Origin: Bacteroidales bacterium
GTDB taxonomy: Bacteria; Bacteroidota; Bacteroidia; Bacteroidales; GWF2-38-335
Reading direction: 5' to 3'
DNA: 45,567 nucleotides
NCBI GenBank assembly: GCA_016936815.1
Contig: JAFGXD010000079.1
Location: 1 to 45,567, forward strand
The translations under genes were made by a program, and so were the position numbers. Each line of letters opens with the position of its first letter. Positions within the stretch are counted from its first letter, which is position 1. The notes under the pieces are model-generated. The model ran no database searches, had not been told where the DNA came from, and saw only the letters and a program-made list of their open reading frames with translations. Of the stretch, positions 1-9,187 are shown one piece after another.

Positions 1-672
1 AACCTTTCATTATTACATATTTCTTCGGGCAATACCCAAACCGACAGCACAAATACTTTACATTTCAGGCATACCACAGGACTATATTCAACTTTTAAAA
101 GCGAAGGAATAAATTACAGAGCAAATATTTACTATCAAACGGGCAGTAATAACCTTGGGCAAAATGTACAGGCCTATTTATTTGATGCAGATTTATTTTA
201 TAAATTAGGTAAAACAAGAATTGGACTGGGATTAAGTTTGCTTTCAGGTGACGAAAATACTATTGATGAAACCGACAGAACTTTCGATGTTCTTTATGGA
301 GCAAGACATCGTTACTTTGGACATATGGACTACTTCAGCAATTTTTCTTCACAGACAAAAAGAGCCGGGCTTATTGATATATACGGATATTTAGGCTATA
401 AAATTTCAGATAAAATTCAAATAACAAATACAGGTCATTATTTTAGTTTGGAGAAAACTAATGAAATTTCTCCGGAAGGAAAAAACTTAGGTTATGAAAA
501 CGAAATAGAATTAAAAATAAAAATAAGCGAATCGGTAAGCCTTATAGCTTCATATTTATTCTTTTTGCCAACAGAGAATTTTAAACAAATTACAAATTTG
601 AAAGCTAAAGATTTTCAACAATTTGCATTCGTAGAAATTACAATTAAGCCCATATTATTTAAACAACAATAA
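1..672 (+). CDS. Outer-membrane porin, alginate-export / phosphate-porin-like, 5' end missing
   Basis: The frame is open from the first base of the window, so the start lies upstream and only the last 223 residues are visible. They show the alternating polar/aromatic pattern of outer-membrane beta strands. A central motif (LLSGDEN, then LYGARHRYFGHMDYF, then GLIDIYGYLGYK) resembles the C-terminal half of Bacteroidota alginate-export-family porins. The gene ends 12 bases before pstS, so it is probably the first visible gene of the phosphate operon and the likely outer-membrane entry route for the same anion. The family resemblance is from memory; the link to phosphate is inferred from position only. 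It could also be a general porin. Confidence 0.65.
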   Translation, partial: NLSLLHISSGNTQTDSTNTLHFRHTTGLYSTFKSEGINYRANIYYQTGSNNLGQNVQAYLFDADLFYKLGKTRIGLGLSLLSGDENTIDETDRTFDVLYGARHRYFGHMDYFSNFSSQTKRAGLIDIYGYLGYKISDKIQITNTGHYFSLEKTNEISPEGKNLGYENEIELKIKISESVSLIASYLFFLPTENFKQITNLKAKDFQQFAFVEITIKPILFKQQ

Positions 673-684
673 AAAAATAAACAC

Positions 685-1620
685 ATGAGAAAACTTCTTT
701 TTATACTAATATTTGCCATTACTTTTTCGGCGTGCACTTCAGATAAACAAAAACAAAACACCATAAGCATATCAGGAGCATTTGCTCTGTATCCAATGAC
801 AATAAAATGGTCTGAAGAATATAAAAAAATCTATCCGGAAATCAGATTTAATATATCTGCAGGAGGAGCAGGCAAAGGTATGACGGACGCCTTGTCTCAA
901 ACTGTAGATTTAGGAATGTTTTCAAGAGAAATTTCGGATGAGGAAATAAAACAGGGTGTGTGGTGGGTTGGTTTATGTATAGACGCAGTACTACCAACAA
1001 TTAGCGAAGACAATCCATATTTTGATATTCTAAAAGCCAGAGGAATAACACGCAATGAACTTAAAGAAATATTTATCGATAAAACCATTACTGATTGGTC
1101 TCAATTAATTGAAAACAAAAAGAATTCACCAATTGAAATTTATACCCGTTCCGATGCATGTGGAGCAGCAGGCACATGGGCAAAATACCTTGGTGGAAAG
1201 CAAGAAAACCTTACAGGCACAGGAGTGCATGGCGACCCAGCCTTGGCAGAAGCCATAAGCAAAAGTCCCAAATCCATAGGTTATAATAATACCGCATTTA
1301 TTTACGACATTAAAACCGGAAAGAAATATTCCGGGATTGAAGTTATTCCATTGGATTTAGATGGCAACGGTAAAATTGGCCAAAATGAAGATTTTTACGA
1401 TAATTTTGACAGTCTTTTAGAAGCAATTAAGAATGATGTTTATCCATCTCCTCCTGCAAGAGAATTGTACTTTGTATCGAAAGGAAAACCCGAAAAGCAA
1501 GCCACCTTAGATTTTATTAAATGGGCTTTAACCGACGGACAAAAATTTATTAAAGAGGCCGGTTATGTTCCAATTCCTCAGGATAAAATTAATAAATATC
1601 TTAAGAAAATTGAAGAATAA
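685..1620 (+). CDS. pstS: PstS-like phosphate-binding lipoprotein of an ABC transporter
   Basis: A 311-residue periplasmic substrate-binding protein that delivers phosphate, or a similar oxyanion, to the PstCA permease. The N terminus is a lipoprotein signal ending in FSAC, with lipid-bearing Cys17. The PBP-like fold follows, with a ligand motif SGAFALYP at 30-37 and RSDACGAAGT at 155-164. The second motif sits where canonical PstS has RSDGSGT, so this is a divergent subgroup. Residues 224-235 (DLDGNGKIGQNE) match a 12-residue EF-hand calcium loop, with Asp at 1 and 3, Asn at 5, Gly at 6 and Glu at 12. The TAA stop shares its last base with the pstC ATG, so the two are translationally coupled. 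Transporter role is sure; exact substrate is less so. Confidence 0.85.
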   Translation: MRKLLFILIFAITFSACTSDKQKQNTISISGAFALYPMTIKWSEEYKKIYPEIRFNISAGGAGKGMTDALSQTVDLGMFSREISDEEIKQGVWWVGLCIDAVLPTISEDNPYFDILKARGITRNELKEIFIDKTITDWSQLIENKKNSPIEIYTRSDACGAAGTWAKYLGGKQENLTGTGVHGDPALAEAISKSPKSIGYNNTAFIYDIKTGKKYSGIEVIPLDLDGNGKIGQNEDFYDNFDSLLEAIKNDVYPSPPARELYFVSKGKPEKQATLDFIKWALTDGQKFIKEAGYVPIPQDKINKYLKKIEE

Positions 1621-2507
1621 TGAGATTAAAAAGATTGCTATATAATAGATTTGGAGAGATTTGGATGTTGTCTGCAATAACAATTATTCTATTATTTCCT
1701 TTAGTTATTGGTATTGCATTATTTATAAAATCCGATTCAATTGTTAGTTCTTACAGTTTAGCAGAATTACTCTTTTCGTCAGAATGGTTACCTAGCGAGG
1801 GTAAGTTTGGTTTTCTTCCTTTCATTATAAGCTCTATTTATGTTACCATTTTAGCATTTGCTTTTTCTGTGCCCATTTGCCTTCTAACCGCAATATATTT
1901 AAGCGAATATGCACCAAAAAGACTAACCGTATTTATGCAAACCGTTATAGATATTCTTGCCGGAATTCCCTCTGTTGTTTATGGAATGTGGGGAATTTTG
2001 GTTATTGTTCCATTTGTTGGAGAAACATTAGCGCCAATGTTTGGTGTTAAAAGTCACGGCTATAGCATTTTGTCAGGAGGAATGGTTTTAGCAGTAATGT
2101 GCATTCCTTACATTTTAAGCATGCTAATTGAAACTTTTAAAACCGTTCCTAATGGTTTAAAGGAGGCTAGTTTATCTATGGGTGCAACACGCTGGGAAAC
2201 AATAAAACACAGCATTTTGAAAAAAGGCAGACCCGGCATTATATCAGCTTTTGGTTTAGGTTTGGCAAAAGCATTTGGTGAAACCCTTGCTGTAATGATG
2301 GTTGTTGGAAATGTTGTAAATATTACTGCCAATCCTTTCGATTCAGGATACCCATTACCGGCTCTTATAGCTAATAATTATGGGGAAATGCTTTCTATTC
2401 CAATGTACGATTCGGCATTAATGTTTGCAGCATTTTTGTTACTAATTGTAATTCTATTCATTAATCTGTTTTTCAGATATTTTATTTACAAATCGCAAAA
2501 AATATGA
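1620..2507 (+). CDS. pstC: Phosphate ABC transporter permease PstC
   Basis: A 295-residue inner-membrane permease, one half of the PstC-PstA channel. It has about six hydrophobic segments, the first at about 17-37. The cytoplasmic coupling loop (LKEASLSMGATRWETIKH, roughly residues 181-198) is the EAA-type motif that docks on PstB, and AFGLGLAKAFGETLAV follows. The start ATG overlaps the pstS stop by one base (TAATG) and its own TGA stop overlaps the pstA start (ATGA). This tight packing indicates one cotranscribed, translationally coupled operon. It also shows that TGA is read as a normal stop in this genome. Confidence 0.92.
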   Translation: MRLKRLLYNRFGEIWMLSAITIILLFPLVIGIALFIKSDSIVSSYSLAELLFSSEWLPSEGKFGFLPFIISSIYVTILAFAFSVPICLLTAIYLSEYAPKRLTVFMQTVIDILAGIPSVVYGMWGILVIVPFVGETLAPMFGVKSHGYSILSGGMVLAVMCIPYILSMLIETFKTVPNGLKEASLSMGATRWETIKHSILKKGRPGIISAFGLGLAKAFGETLAVMMVVGNVVNITANPFDSGYPLPALIANNYGEMLSIPMYDSALMFAAFLLLIVILFINLFFRYFIYKSQKI

Positions 2508-3361
2508 GAAAAATTAGAAAAATAGAAGAAAAATTTTTTAAAATAATATCGCAACTCGCTACTTATTCCTTAGTGGCTATTTTGGGCTATATAATTTTTG
2601 TGATTTTTAAAAATGGCTTTTCTTCACTTTCGTGGGAAATGGTTAGCGAGATACCTTCAGGAGGTTATTATTACGGAGGCGATGGTGGTGTATTAAATGC
2701 AATAATTGGATCTTTATATATTGCTTTGGGAGCAACTTTAATTGCAATAATTATTGGCGTACCAGCTGCCCTATTTATAAACTCTCATTTAATGCAGAGA
2801 AAACGGTCTCAAAACACAATTCGATATATTCTGGATGCATTGTGGGGAATTCCTTCAATAGTGTATGGAGCTTTTGGTTTTACCCTGATGATATATTTAG
2901 GCTTAAGCGCCTCATTATTAGCAGGTATATTAACAGTGTCATTTTTGATTACTCCAATTGTTATTAGAAGTTTTGATGATGTATTATCTACCATTCCGCG
3001 AGGATTATACGAAGCTTCTTTTTCATTGGGATCTACTAGAACCGAAACCGCTGTAAAAGTTCTTCTTAAACAAGGATTTTCAGGATTTATTACGGCGGTA
3101 CTATTAGCCTTTGGCAGAGGAATTGGTGATGCAGCCTCCGTGCTTTTTACGGCGGGTTACACAGATAACCTTCCCGGAAACTTGGATGAACCTGCTGCAA
3201 CTTTACCTTTGGCAATTTTCTTTCAATTGGGTTCACCAATTCCAGAAGTTAGACAACGAGCTTATGCCGCTGCGGCAATTTTAACCCTTATAATTTTAAT
3301 AATAAGTTTAAGCTCAAGATTTGTTTCCAGAAAATATCAGAAAAAAGCTTTAAAATTTTAA
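2504..3361 (+). CDS. pstA: Phosphate ABC transporter permease PstA
   Basis: A 285-residue inner-membrane permease and partner of PstC. It has several transmembrane segments, with clear ones near 17-37, 67-90 and 260-277. The EAA-like coupling loop is LYEASFSLGSTRTETAVKV at about residues 168-186, followed by AFGRGIGDAASVLFTAG. An N-terminal periplasmic stretch with SGGYYYGGDGGVLNAI is typical of PstA, where a GGI/GG(I)xxAIxGT motif precedes the second membrane segment. The start ATG overlaps the pstC stop (ATGA). The pstB start follows four bases after the stop. Confidence 0.92.
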   Translation: MRKIRKIEEKFFKIISQLATYSLVAILGYIIFVIFKNGFSSLSWEMVSEIPSGGYYYGGDGGVLNAIIGSLYIALGATLIAIIIGVPAALFINSHLMQRKRSQNTIRYILDALWGIPSIVYGAFGFTLMIYLGLSASLLAGILTVSFLITPIVIRSFDDVLSTIPRGLYEASFSLGSTRTETAVKVLLKQGFSGFITAVLLAFGRGIGDAASVLFTAGYTDNLPGNLDEPAATLPLAIFFQLGSPIPEVRQRAYAAAAILTLIILIISLSSRFVSRKYQKKALKF

Positions 3362-3365
3362 ATTC

Positions 3366-4217
3366 ATGATTATTACACTTAATGATACAATAATGAAAGA
3401 AGAGAAAATTCAGTTAGATTTTGCTGAGAAACTTGATTTTGAAACAAAAAATAAGCAAATTCCCGAAAATCCTGCTGTTACTATTAGTAATTTAAATGTT
3501 TGGGCATCAAAACACCATATTCTTAAAAATGTGGAATTGAAAATTCCTAAAAACAAAATTACTGTATTACTGGGACCTTCAGGATGTGGAAAAACCACAT
3601 TATTGAAATCTCTTAACAGACTAACCGATTTAGATAAAGAACTTTATGTAAGCGGCAATATTTTTATTAATGACGAAGAAATTTTACACGCTAAAAAGGA
3701 TATTCCAGAAATAAGAAGAAAAATGGGACTCTTGTCTCAAAAACCTTATCCCCTGCCAGTTTCAATATATAAAAACATGACTTACGGATTTAAACTAAAA
3801 GGTATTAGAGATAAAAAATTAATAAATTATAATGTTGAATTACGTTTAAAGGAAGTAGGCCTTTGGGAAGAAGTGAAAGATAGGCTGCATAGTTCTCCAG
3901 ACAAACTTTCTATTGGTCAACAACAACGATTATGTCTTGCAAGAGGTCTAACCGTAAAACCACATATTATTTTAGCCGATGAACCAACTTCTGCTCTAGA
4001 TCCAACATCAAGCAAAATTATTGAAGATTTGTTTAAAAAAATGAAAAACCAATACACAATAATTGTTGTAACCCACGTTTTACGTCAAGCTCATAGACTT
4101 GCTGATAATGTTGTATTTATGAGCGATGGGGAAATTTTTGAGCAAGGTTCTCCAAATAAATTATTTAAAAACCCTGAAACCCAAGAATTAAAAAAATATT
4201 TGGTTGATGGTAACTAA
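3366..4217 (+). CDS. pstB: Phosphate ABC transporter ATPase PstB
   Basis: A 283-residue ATPase that powers PstCA. It has Walker A GPSGCGKT at 70-77, Q-loop Gln125, signature LSIGQQQR at 181-188, Walker B IILADE at 201-206 and H-loop His237. KSLNRL just after Walker A is typical of PstB. The N terminus is some 25-30 residues longer than usual PstB. A second ATG at 3393 (residue 10) is a possible start, and neither ATG has a clear ribosome-binding site. No phoU follows: the next gene is ftsE after a 116-base gap, so the operon seems to end here. Confidence 0.93.
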   Translation: MIITLNDTIMKEEKIQLDFAEKLDFETKNKQIPENPAVTISNLNVWASKHHILKNVELKIPKNKITVLLGPSGCGKTTLLKSLNRLTDLDKELYVSGNIFINDEEILHAKKDIPEIRRKMGLLSQKPYPLPVSIYKNMTYGFKLKGIRDKKLINYNVELRLKEVGLWEEVKDRLHSSPDKLSIGQQQRLCLARGLTVKPHIILADEPTSALDPTSSKIIEDLFKKMKNQYTIIVVTHVLRQAHRLADNVVFMSDGEIFEQGSPNKLFKNPETQELKKYLVDGN

Positions 4218-4333
4218 AATAATAAAGAAACCGCTAACCTTAACTTTATAATTTTGACCCTGTAAAAGAGAAAACTAAAAACTATTAATTTGTCTGTATT
4301 ATTTTATTGTTTAGATTTGTAGAAAAAACAAAA

Positions 4334-5044
4334 ATGATTGAATCTGCAGCAATAAATCTGGAAAAAATAAAGGTGTTTCAGGGAGATTTTGAAGTACTCT
4401 CCGATGTAAATTTTTCGCTAAACAAAGGCGAATTTGTTTATTTGGTTGGAAAAGTTGGGAGCGGAAAAACAAGCTTAATTAAAACCCTAAATGCCGAGCT
4501 ACCTTTAAAAGAAGGTATTGGCAATGTAGTAGGTTTTTCTTTACGTAAGATTAAAACTCGTGAAATACAGCGATTGAGAAGAAAAATTGGTGTTGTTTTC
4601 CAAGATTTTCAATTACTTACTGATCGTACTGTGTTCGATAATTTGAACTTTGTTTTAAGAGCAACCGGTTGGAAAAACAAAAAGGAAATTACTGAAAGAA
4701 TAAAAGATGTTTTAGAAAGAGTAGGATTGTCTGATAAAATTGCCAAAATGCCTCACGAACTTTCTGGTGGAGAGCAACAAAGAGTTGTTATTGCAAGAGC
4801 TTTGCTTAACAATCCGGAGCTAATTCTTGCCGACGAGCCAACAGGAAACCTTGATCCGGAAGCTGCCATTGGAATTCTAGAATTGCTTTTTGATATTTGT
4901 GCCAACGGAAGAGCTGTTTTAATGGCAACACATAATCACTCGCTTCTAAAAAAGTTTCCGGCAAAAACTTTTAAATGCGAAAACGGAAAGCTTTCGGAAC
5001 TAAAAGAAGATATTCAGGTTATTGATTTTTCAGAACTAGAATAA
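4334..5044 (+). CDS. ftsE: Cell-division ABC ATPase FtsE (Bacteroidota type)
   Basis: A 236-residue cytoplasmic ATPase that, with the membrane protein FtsX, is thought to control peptidoglycan hydrolases at the division site. Walker A is GKVGSGKT (39-46), Q-loop Gln90, signature LSGGE (143-147), Walker B LILADE (163-168), H-loop His200. The segment FQDFQLLTDRTVFDNLNFVL (residues 89-108) is the FtsE hallmark. I chose the ATG at 4334; a TTG nine codons upstream adds residues that look non-coding. The 116-base gap after pstB holds a TAATTTTG (4249-4256) resembling a Bacteroidota -7 box but no upstream TTTG, so its promoter is unproven. No ftsX is adjacent. Confidence 0.88.
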   Translation: MIESAAINLEKIKVFQGDFEVLSDVNFSLNKGEFVYLVGKVGSGKTSLIKTLNAELPLKEGIGNVVGFSLRKIKTREIQRLRRKIGVVFQDFQLLTDRTVFDNLNFVLRATGWKNKKEITERIKDVLERVGLSDKIAKMPHELSGGEQQRVVIARALLNNPELILADEPTGNLDPEAAIGILELLFDICANGRAVLMATHNHSLLKKFPAKTFKCENGKLSELKEDIQVIDFSELE

Positions 5045-5045
5045 C

Positions 5046-8000
5046 TTATTTAGACTTATCGGGGAAATCTGGTTTTTCAGGTTTCTGAATTTTCCAAATT
5101 TTCAATTCTTCCATAATAGTTTCAATAGCCTTGTTTAATTGCTGATCTTCTCCTGCATACTCTTTAGCCGGGTCGTTTTCGATAATAATATCGGGTTCAA
5201 CCCCCCAACCTTCAATAATCCATTCTTTTCCATCGGAAGAAAAAGATGCAAATTCCGGTTTACGCAGATCTGCCCCATCAACAAAAGGAAGGCTGCCCCT
5301 AATTCCAACTACACCCCCCCATGATCTTACTCCAATAACCTTCCCAATATTGTGTTTCTTAAAGGCATAAGGAAACAAATCTCCATCTGAAGCAGAATAT
5401 TGGTCAATTAGTAAAACCTTAGGTCCAAGCATCATTTGACGAGGTGTTGTTCCTACCCATTCAACGTTTCTTGAAATATTTGCTCTAGTCATTTCTCTCT
5501 GCAAACGCTCAATTATCATTGGAGACACATTTCCTCCTCCATTGCCTCTTCCATCTATAATAATTGCCTTTTTATCTAACTGAGGATAAAAGTATTTTGC
5601 AAACTCGTTTAATCCATCCGTTACCATATCGGGAATATGAATATATCCAACCTCACCGTTTGTTGCTTTTTCAACCTTTCTAATATTTTCTCTAACCCAG
5701 TTGAAGTAATATAAGTCGGCTTCATCTTCAATAGGAACAACAATAGATTTAATCCCATTTTTTCCGTCGGGAGACGATCCGCTTGTTATTTCAACATGTT
5801 TTCCGGCTTTTCCTACAAGTAAAGAATATATATCATTAGTTGTGGTAACAGAAACCCCGTCTATTTCAAAAATATAATCCCCTTCTTTAATGTTAACACC
5901 AATTTCAGTAAGCGGGGAACGAACTTTGCTTCTCCAGTTCTCACCATCAAGAATTTTTTCAATTTTATAATATCCCGATTTATGGGAAATAATTTTTGCT
6001 CCCAATAATCCAAGTTTTATTCTCTCGGGATTAGTAATATCTCCACCATTAATATAAGCATGACCGACATTTAATTCACCAATCATTTCACCAATTAAAT
6101 AATTAAGGTCGGTTCGATGATTAACGCTACTAAGCAAATCGCTGTATTTATTTTTAATTTTTTCCCAATTAACACCGTGCATTCCGGGATCGTAGAAAAA
6201 ATCACGCATTTGTCTCCAGGCTTCGTAGTAAATTTGCTGCCATTCCTGTTTGTTGTCAATCATTACTTTAAGGTTCGAAATATCTAATTCATTTTCCTTT
6301 CCCGGTTTAAATTCTGCTTTTGGCAAATCGGCAACATAAACTTGTTTTCCTTTGCGTAGCATCATTTTCTTTTTATCGTGAGAAATTGAATATGAACGCA
6401 ATTCTGATATTTTTGTTTCTTTCTTTTTGTCGAAACTAAACATCATAAGAGCCGGAGATTCTCCACCGCCGGTTTTAATATAATAAACGTTTTCTCCAAT
6501 AACGGTTAAAGCCCAGTAATTACCTGCATCAAGGGGTAGATTGGCAATTCTGTTTTGAATTCCGTCTAAATCAACCTTGATTGGCCCTTCCGGAGTTTTG
6601 TCATCTTTGCTTGCTGATTTATTAACCTCATCATTTTTAGGACTTAGCGGATTTTGAGTTTCTTTTGCCAAAGTAATAAAATAAATGTTGTTCATGTCGT
6701 TATAAGAATGATTCCATTCTGTTGCGCTATAAGTAGGATTAAAATCTCTTCCGGATACAAAAAACAGATATTTGCCATTATCGCTAAAAACAGGTTGACC
6801 TGAATTATACCATTTGTCGGTAATTTCAGTAGTTTTTTTATTATCAACATTGTAAAGCATTACTCTTCCCATACCGTTTGTACCGGCATTTTGGTAAGTA
6901 ATCCACTTGCTGTCTGGCGACCAGTTAAAAGAGTTATATTCCCATATTTGCGATTTGGCCACTTCGGTTACCACTTTGCTTTCAACATCAATAAACAAAA
7001 GCCTAAGCTTCTTATCGCTCCAAAGAATTTTTTTGCTATCGGGACTCCATTTCAGAAAATATTTATAAGTATCTGAATTTTTAGTTAACTGAATTGCAGC
7101 ACTTTTACCATCTTCACCTTGAATATAAATTTCATCTTCTCCGGTTCTATCTGAAATATAGGCAATGTTTTTTCCATCGGGCGACCAAGCTGCATTTCTA
7201 TCATGAGAACCTGATGAACGGGTTAAATTTCTAGTAATTCCTTCGGAGGAAGGAACTGTAAAAACATCACCTCTGGCACTAACAACAATTCTGTTTCCAT
7301 CGGGACTAATATCAATATTACCAATGTTCTCGCGTGCATCTTTAAGTTTATTTCTACCATGAAGCAAATCGTTTTTAACCTTTATGCTTATTTTGTTTGT
7401 TTTATGATTATCGAGGTTAAGAATCCATAGTTCCCCTCCATTTTCAAAAATTATTCTATTACCCCCAATAGATGGAAATTTTACATCATAATTCTTAAAA
7501 TCGGTTACTTTTTCTGTGGTCTTTTTTTCGGTATCGTAAACAAAAATATTCATAATTCTGTTGCGATCGGAGGCAAAATATATTCTGTTTTTGTACCACA
7601 TTGGGAAAATATCCTGAGCAACATTTTTGGTAATATTTTCAGTTTGTTTCGATTTAAAATCGTATATTCTTACATCGTCGGCCATTCCTCCCTTGTAATA
7701 TTTCCATGTTCTGAACTCTCTCATTACTTGATTGTAAGCCAATTTATTACCATCATCGGAAAAGGAGCAAAATCCACCTGCCGGCAATGGAAGCTCTTCC
7801 GACAATCCACCATTAACGGAGACTTTATAAAGTTTACCAACAAAACTGTTAAAAGATTCTTTTCTAGAACGATAAACAATATACTTTCCATCTTTTGTCC
7901 AAGTAATGGCCATATTATTTGGACCCATTCTGTCGCCAACATCATCTCTTCCCAAAGTAGCTGTATAGGTTAGTCGCTTTGGATTTCCTCCTTCTGCCGG

Positions 8001-8285
8001 CATAGAAAAAATCTCTGTATTTCCATCGTATTGCCCGGTAAAAGCAATTGTTTTTCCGTCGGGACTAAATCTTGCAAACATTTCATATCCATCATGAAAA
8101 GTAAGCTGCCTGGCAGTTCCTCCTGCGCTGTCAACTGAATATATGTCGCCTGCATAGGAAAAAACTACGTTGTTATTGTGTATGGCTGGAAACCTGAGCA
8201 GTTTTGTAGTTTCTTGGGCATTTGAAACCAAAACCAAAGTAAATAAAAAAGCAAGTGAGATAATTTGTTTCAGAAAGCTGTTCAT
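5046..8285 (-). CDS. Tricorn-type S41 serine protease, secreted
   Basis: A 1079-residue tricorn protease homologue, probably periplasmic. A signal peptide (1-23, cut after SNA) is followed by two WD40/PD40-like propellers with many SPDGK-type turns (about 25-330 and 325-650). A helical C1 region follows (675-745), then a PDZ domain (about 755-850) and the S41 catalytic domain (860-1060). Candidate catalytic residues are His742 in VGHAY, Ser966 with Asp967 in YSASDGD, and Glu1025 in IEGWGVEPD. The place of the archaeal tricorn active-site Ser745 seems to be Gly741 here. Family members degrade peptides gated through the propellers. It is tail to tail with ftsE with one base between the stop codons, and has its own upstream region at 8286-8436. 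Confidence 0.9.
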   Translation of the reverse strand: MNSFLKQIISLAFLFTLVLVSNAQETTKLLRFPAIHNNNVVFSYAGDIYSVDSAGGTARQLTFHDGYEMFARFSPDGKTIAFTGQYDGNTEIFSMPAEGGNPKRLTYTATLGRDDVGDRMGPNNMAITWTKDGKYIVYRSRKESFNSFVGKLYKVSVNGGLSEELPLPAGGFCSFSDDGNKLAYNQVMREFRTWKYYKGGMADDVRIYDFKSKQTENITKNVAQDIFPMWYKNRIYFASDRNRIMNIFVYDTEKKTTEKVTDFKNYDVKFPSIGGNRIIFENGGELWILNLDNHKTNKISIKVKNDLLHGRNKLKDARENIGNIDISPDGNRIVVSARGDVFTVPSSEGITRNLTRSSGSHDRNAAWSPDGKNIAYISDRTGEDEIYIQGEDGKSAAIQLTKNSDTYKYFLKWSPDSKKILWSDKKLRLLFIDVESKVVTEVAKSQIWEYNSFNWSPDSKWITYQNAGTNGMGRVMLYNVDNKKTTEITDKWYNSGQPVFSDNGKYLFFVSGRDFNPTYSATEWNHSYNDMNNIYFITLAKETQNPLSPKNDEVNKSASKDDKTPEGPIKVDLDGIQNRIANLPLDAGNYWALTVIGENVYYIKTGGGESPALMMFSFDKKKETKISELRSYSISHDKKKMMLRKGKQVYVADLPKAEFKPGKENELDISNLKVMIDNKQEWQQIYYEAWRQMRDFFYDPGMHGVNWEKIKNKYSDLLSSVNHRTDLNYLIGEMIGELNVGHAYINGGDITNPERIKLGLLGAKIISHKSGYYKIEKILDGENWRSKVRSPLTEIGVNIKEGDYIFEIDGVSVTTTNDIYSLLVGKAGKHVEITSGSSPDGKNGIKSIVVPIEDEADLYYFNWVRENIRKVEKATNGEVGYIHIPDMVTDGLNEFAKYFYPQLDKKAIIIDGRGNGGGNVSPMIIERLQREMTRANISRNVEWVGTTPRQMMLGPKVLLIDQYSASDGDLFPYAFKKHNIGKVIGVRSWGGVVGIRGSLPFVDGADLRKPEFASFSSDGKEWIIEGWGVEPDIIIENDPAKEYAGEDQQLNKAIETIMEELKIWKIQKPEKPDFPDKSK

Positions 8286-8436
8286 AATAAATTGATAATT
8301 AATGTTATAAAAACGATATTCCTTATTGTGTTTTATATTTTAGTCTAACAATATTAATAAATTTTGTTGAATTATTGGCAAAAAAATATTGAGATTCGTA
8401 TAATATTAGTATTATTACACAAAAAATATATTTATT

Positions 8437-9129
8437 ATGTTGGGAATTGTTCAAGTTTTGTTTTTGCTGACTGTTTACTCGGTGTTTGCAAGTATTTTGT
8501 TTGAAATTTTTGCAGGTCTTTATAACCTTCGCGGCAGATTATTGTATAGTGGAATTAGAAATTTTTCAGACGAAAAGGGCGATTTTATAAAAAATTTTTA
8601 CACCTCTAAAGAGATTAAAGATTCAAGGGTATTTAGTTTTTTTAATAAGCCGGCATATATACCTTCTGAAATATTTGCCAATGAAGTGAGAAAGTTTCTA
8701 AAAAAAATAAAAGAAACTAATAATCAAGAATATAGTAATGATGGTTTTTGTATTAAAATATTAGATTTAGAAAATCAATCTGAAGGTTCCAATGAAAAAA
8801 CAAAACAACTTCTAATAGAATATTTTAATTATCAAATACTTACAATTAGAGCTAAATATAAAGCTATTGCAAGAATTGGACTGTTCGCAACAGGGTTTAT
8901 TCTTGCCTGCCTCTTAAATCTGGATTTCTTTTTGTTAATTAGCAAACTTGATTTCAGCACCGCAACAACAATTCCCGAGTTTTCAGGATGGTTTTTCAAT
9001 AGTAATTTCTTCATTTCTCAAAGTATTTTCTCTTCATTTACAGGCTGCACAATTACCGCAATACTCATTTCTTTTGGAGCTCCCTATTGGTTCGATATTA
9101 TGCAAAAATTTGCCAGAGTTAAGATTTAG
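8437..9129 (+). CDS. Unknown membrane protein with three predicted membrane helices
   Basis: A 230-residue protein I cannot assign to a named family. It has hydrophobic helices at about 4-26, 145-167 and 198-215, and a hydrophilic middle domain (30-140). Two stretches look conserved: KPAYIPSEIFANEV (71-84) and the C-terminal SFGAPYWFDIM (212-222), which I recall from unnamed proteins in Bacteroidota and cyanobacteria. There is no signal peptide cleavage site. It reads away from the tricorn gene over a 151-base shared upstream region in which I see no convincing promoter. A 58-base gap separates it from the next lipoprotein gene, so an operon is possible but not shown. Confidence 0.75.
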   Translation: MLGIVQVLFLLTVYSVFASILFEIFAGLYNLRGRLLYSGIRNFSDEKGDFIKNFYTSKEIKDSRVFSFFNKPAYIPSEIFANEVRKFLKKIKETNNQEYSNDGFCIKILDLENQSEGSNEKTKQLLIEYFNYQILTIRAKYKAIARIGLFATGFILACLLNLDFFLLISKLDFSTATTIPEFSGWFFNSNFFISQSIFSSFTGCTITAILISFGAPYWFDIMQKFARVKI

Positions 9130-9187
9130 GTACACAAAGTAGAATAGTTTTCAGGTTTTTCATATATTGCAACAAAAAATATTTTCT

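Noticed and set aside
4249-4256. TAATTTTG as an ftsE promoter
   Set aside because: No TTG occurs at 19-21 bases upstream and AT-rich intergenic DNA gives such boxes by chance, so it is mentioned only in the gene entry.
4307-4333. TTG-initiated extension of ftsE, and similar TTG extensions of the genes starting at 9188, 15274, 34892 and 38315
   Set aside because: In each case the extra residues are polar and unlike the family N terminus, or would sit before a signal peptide, and an ATG follows at the expected place.
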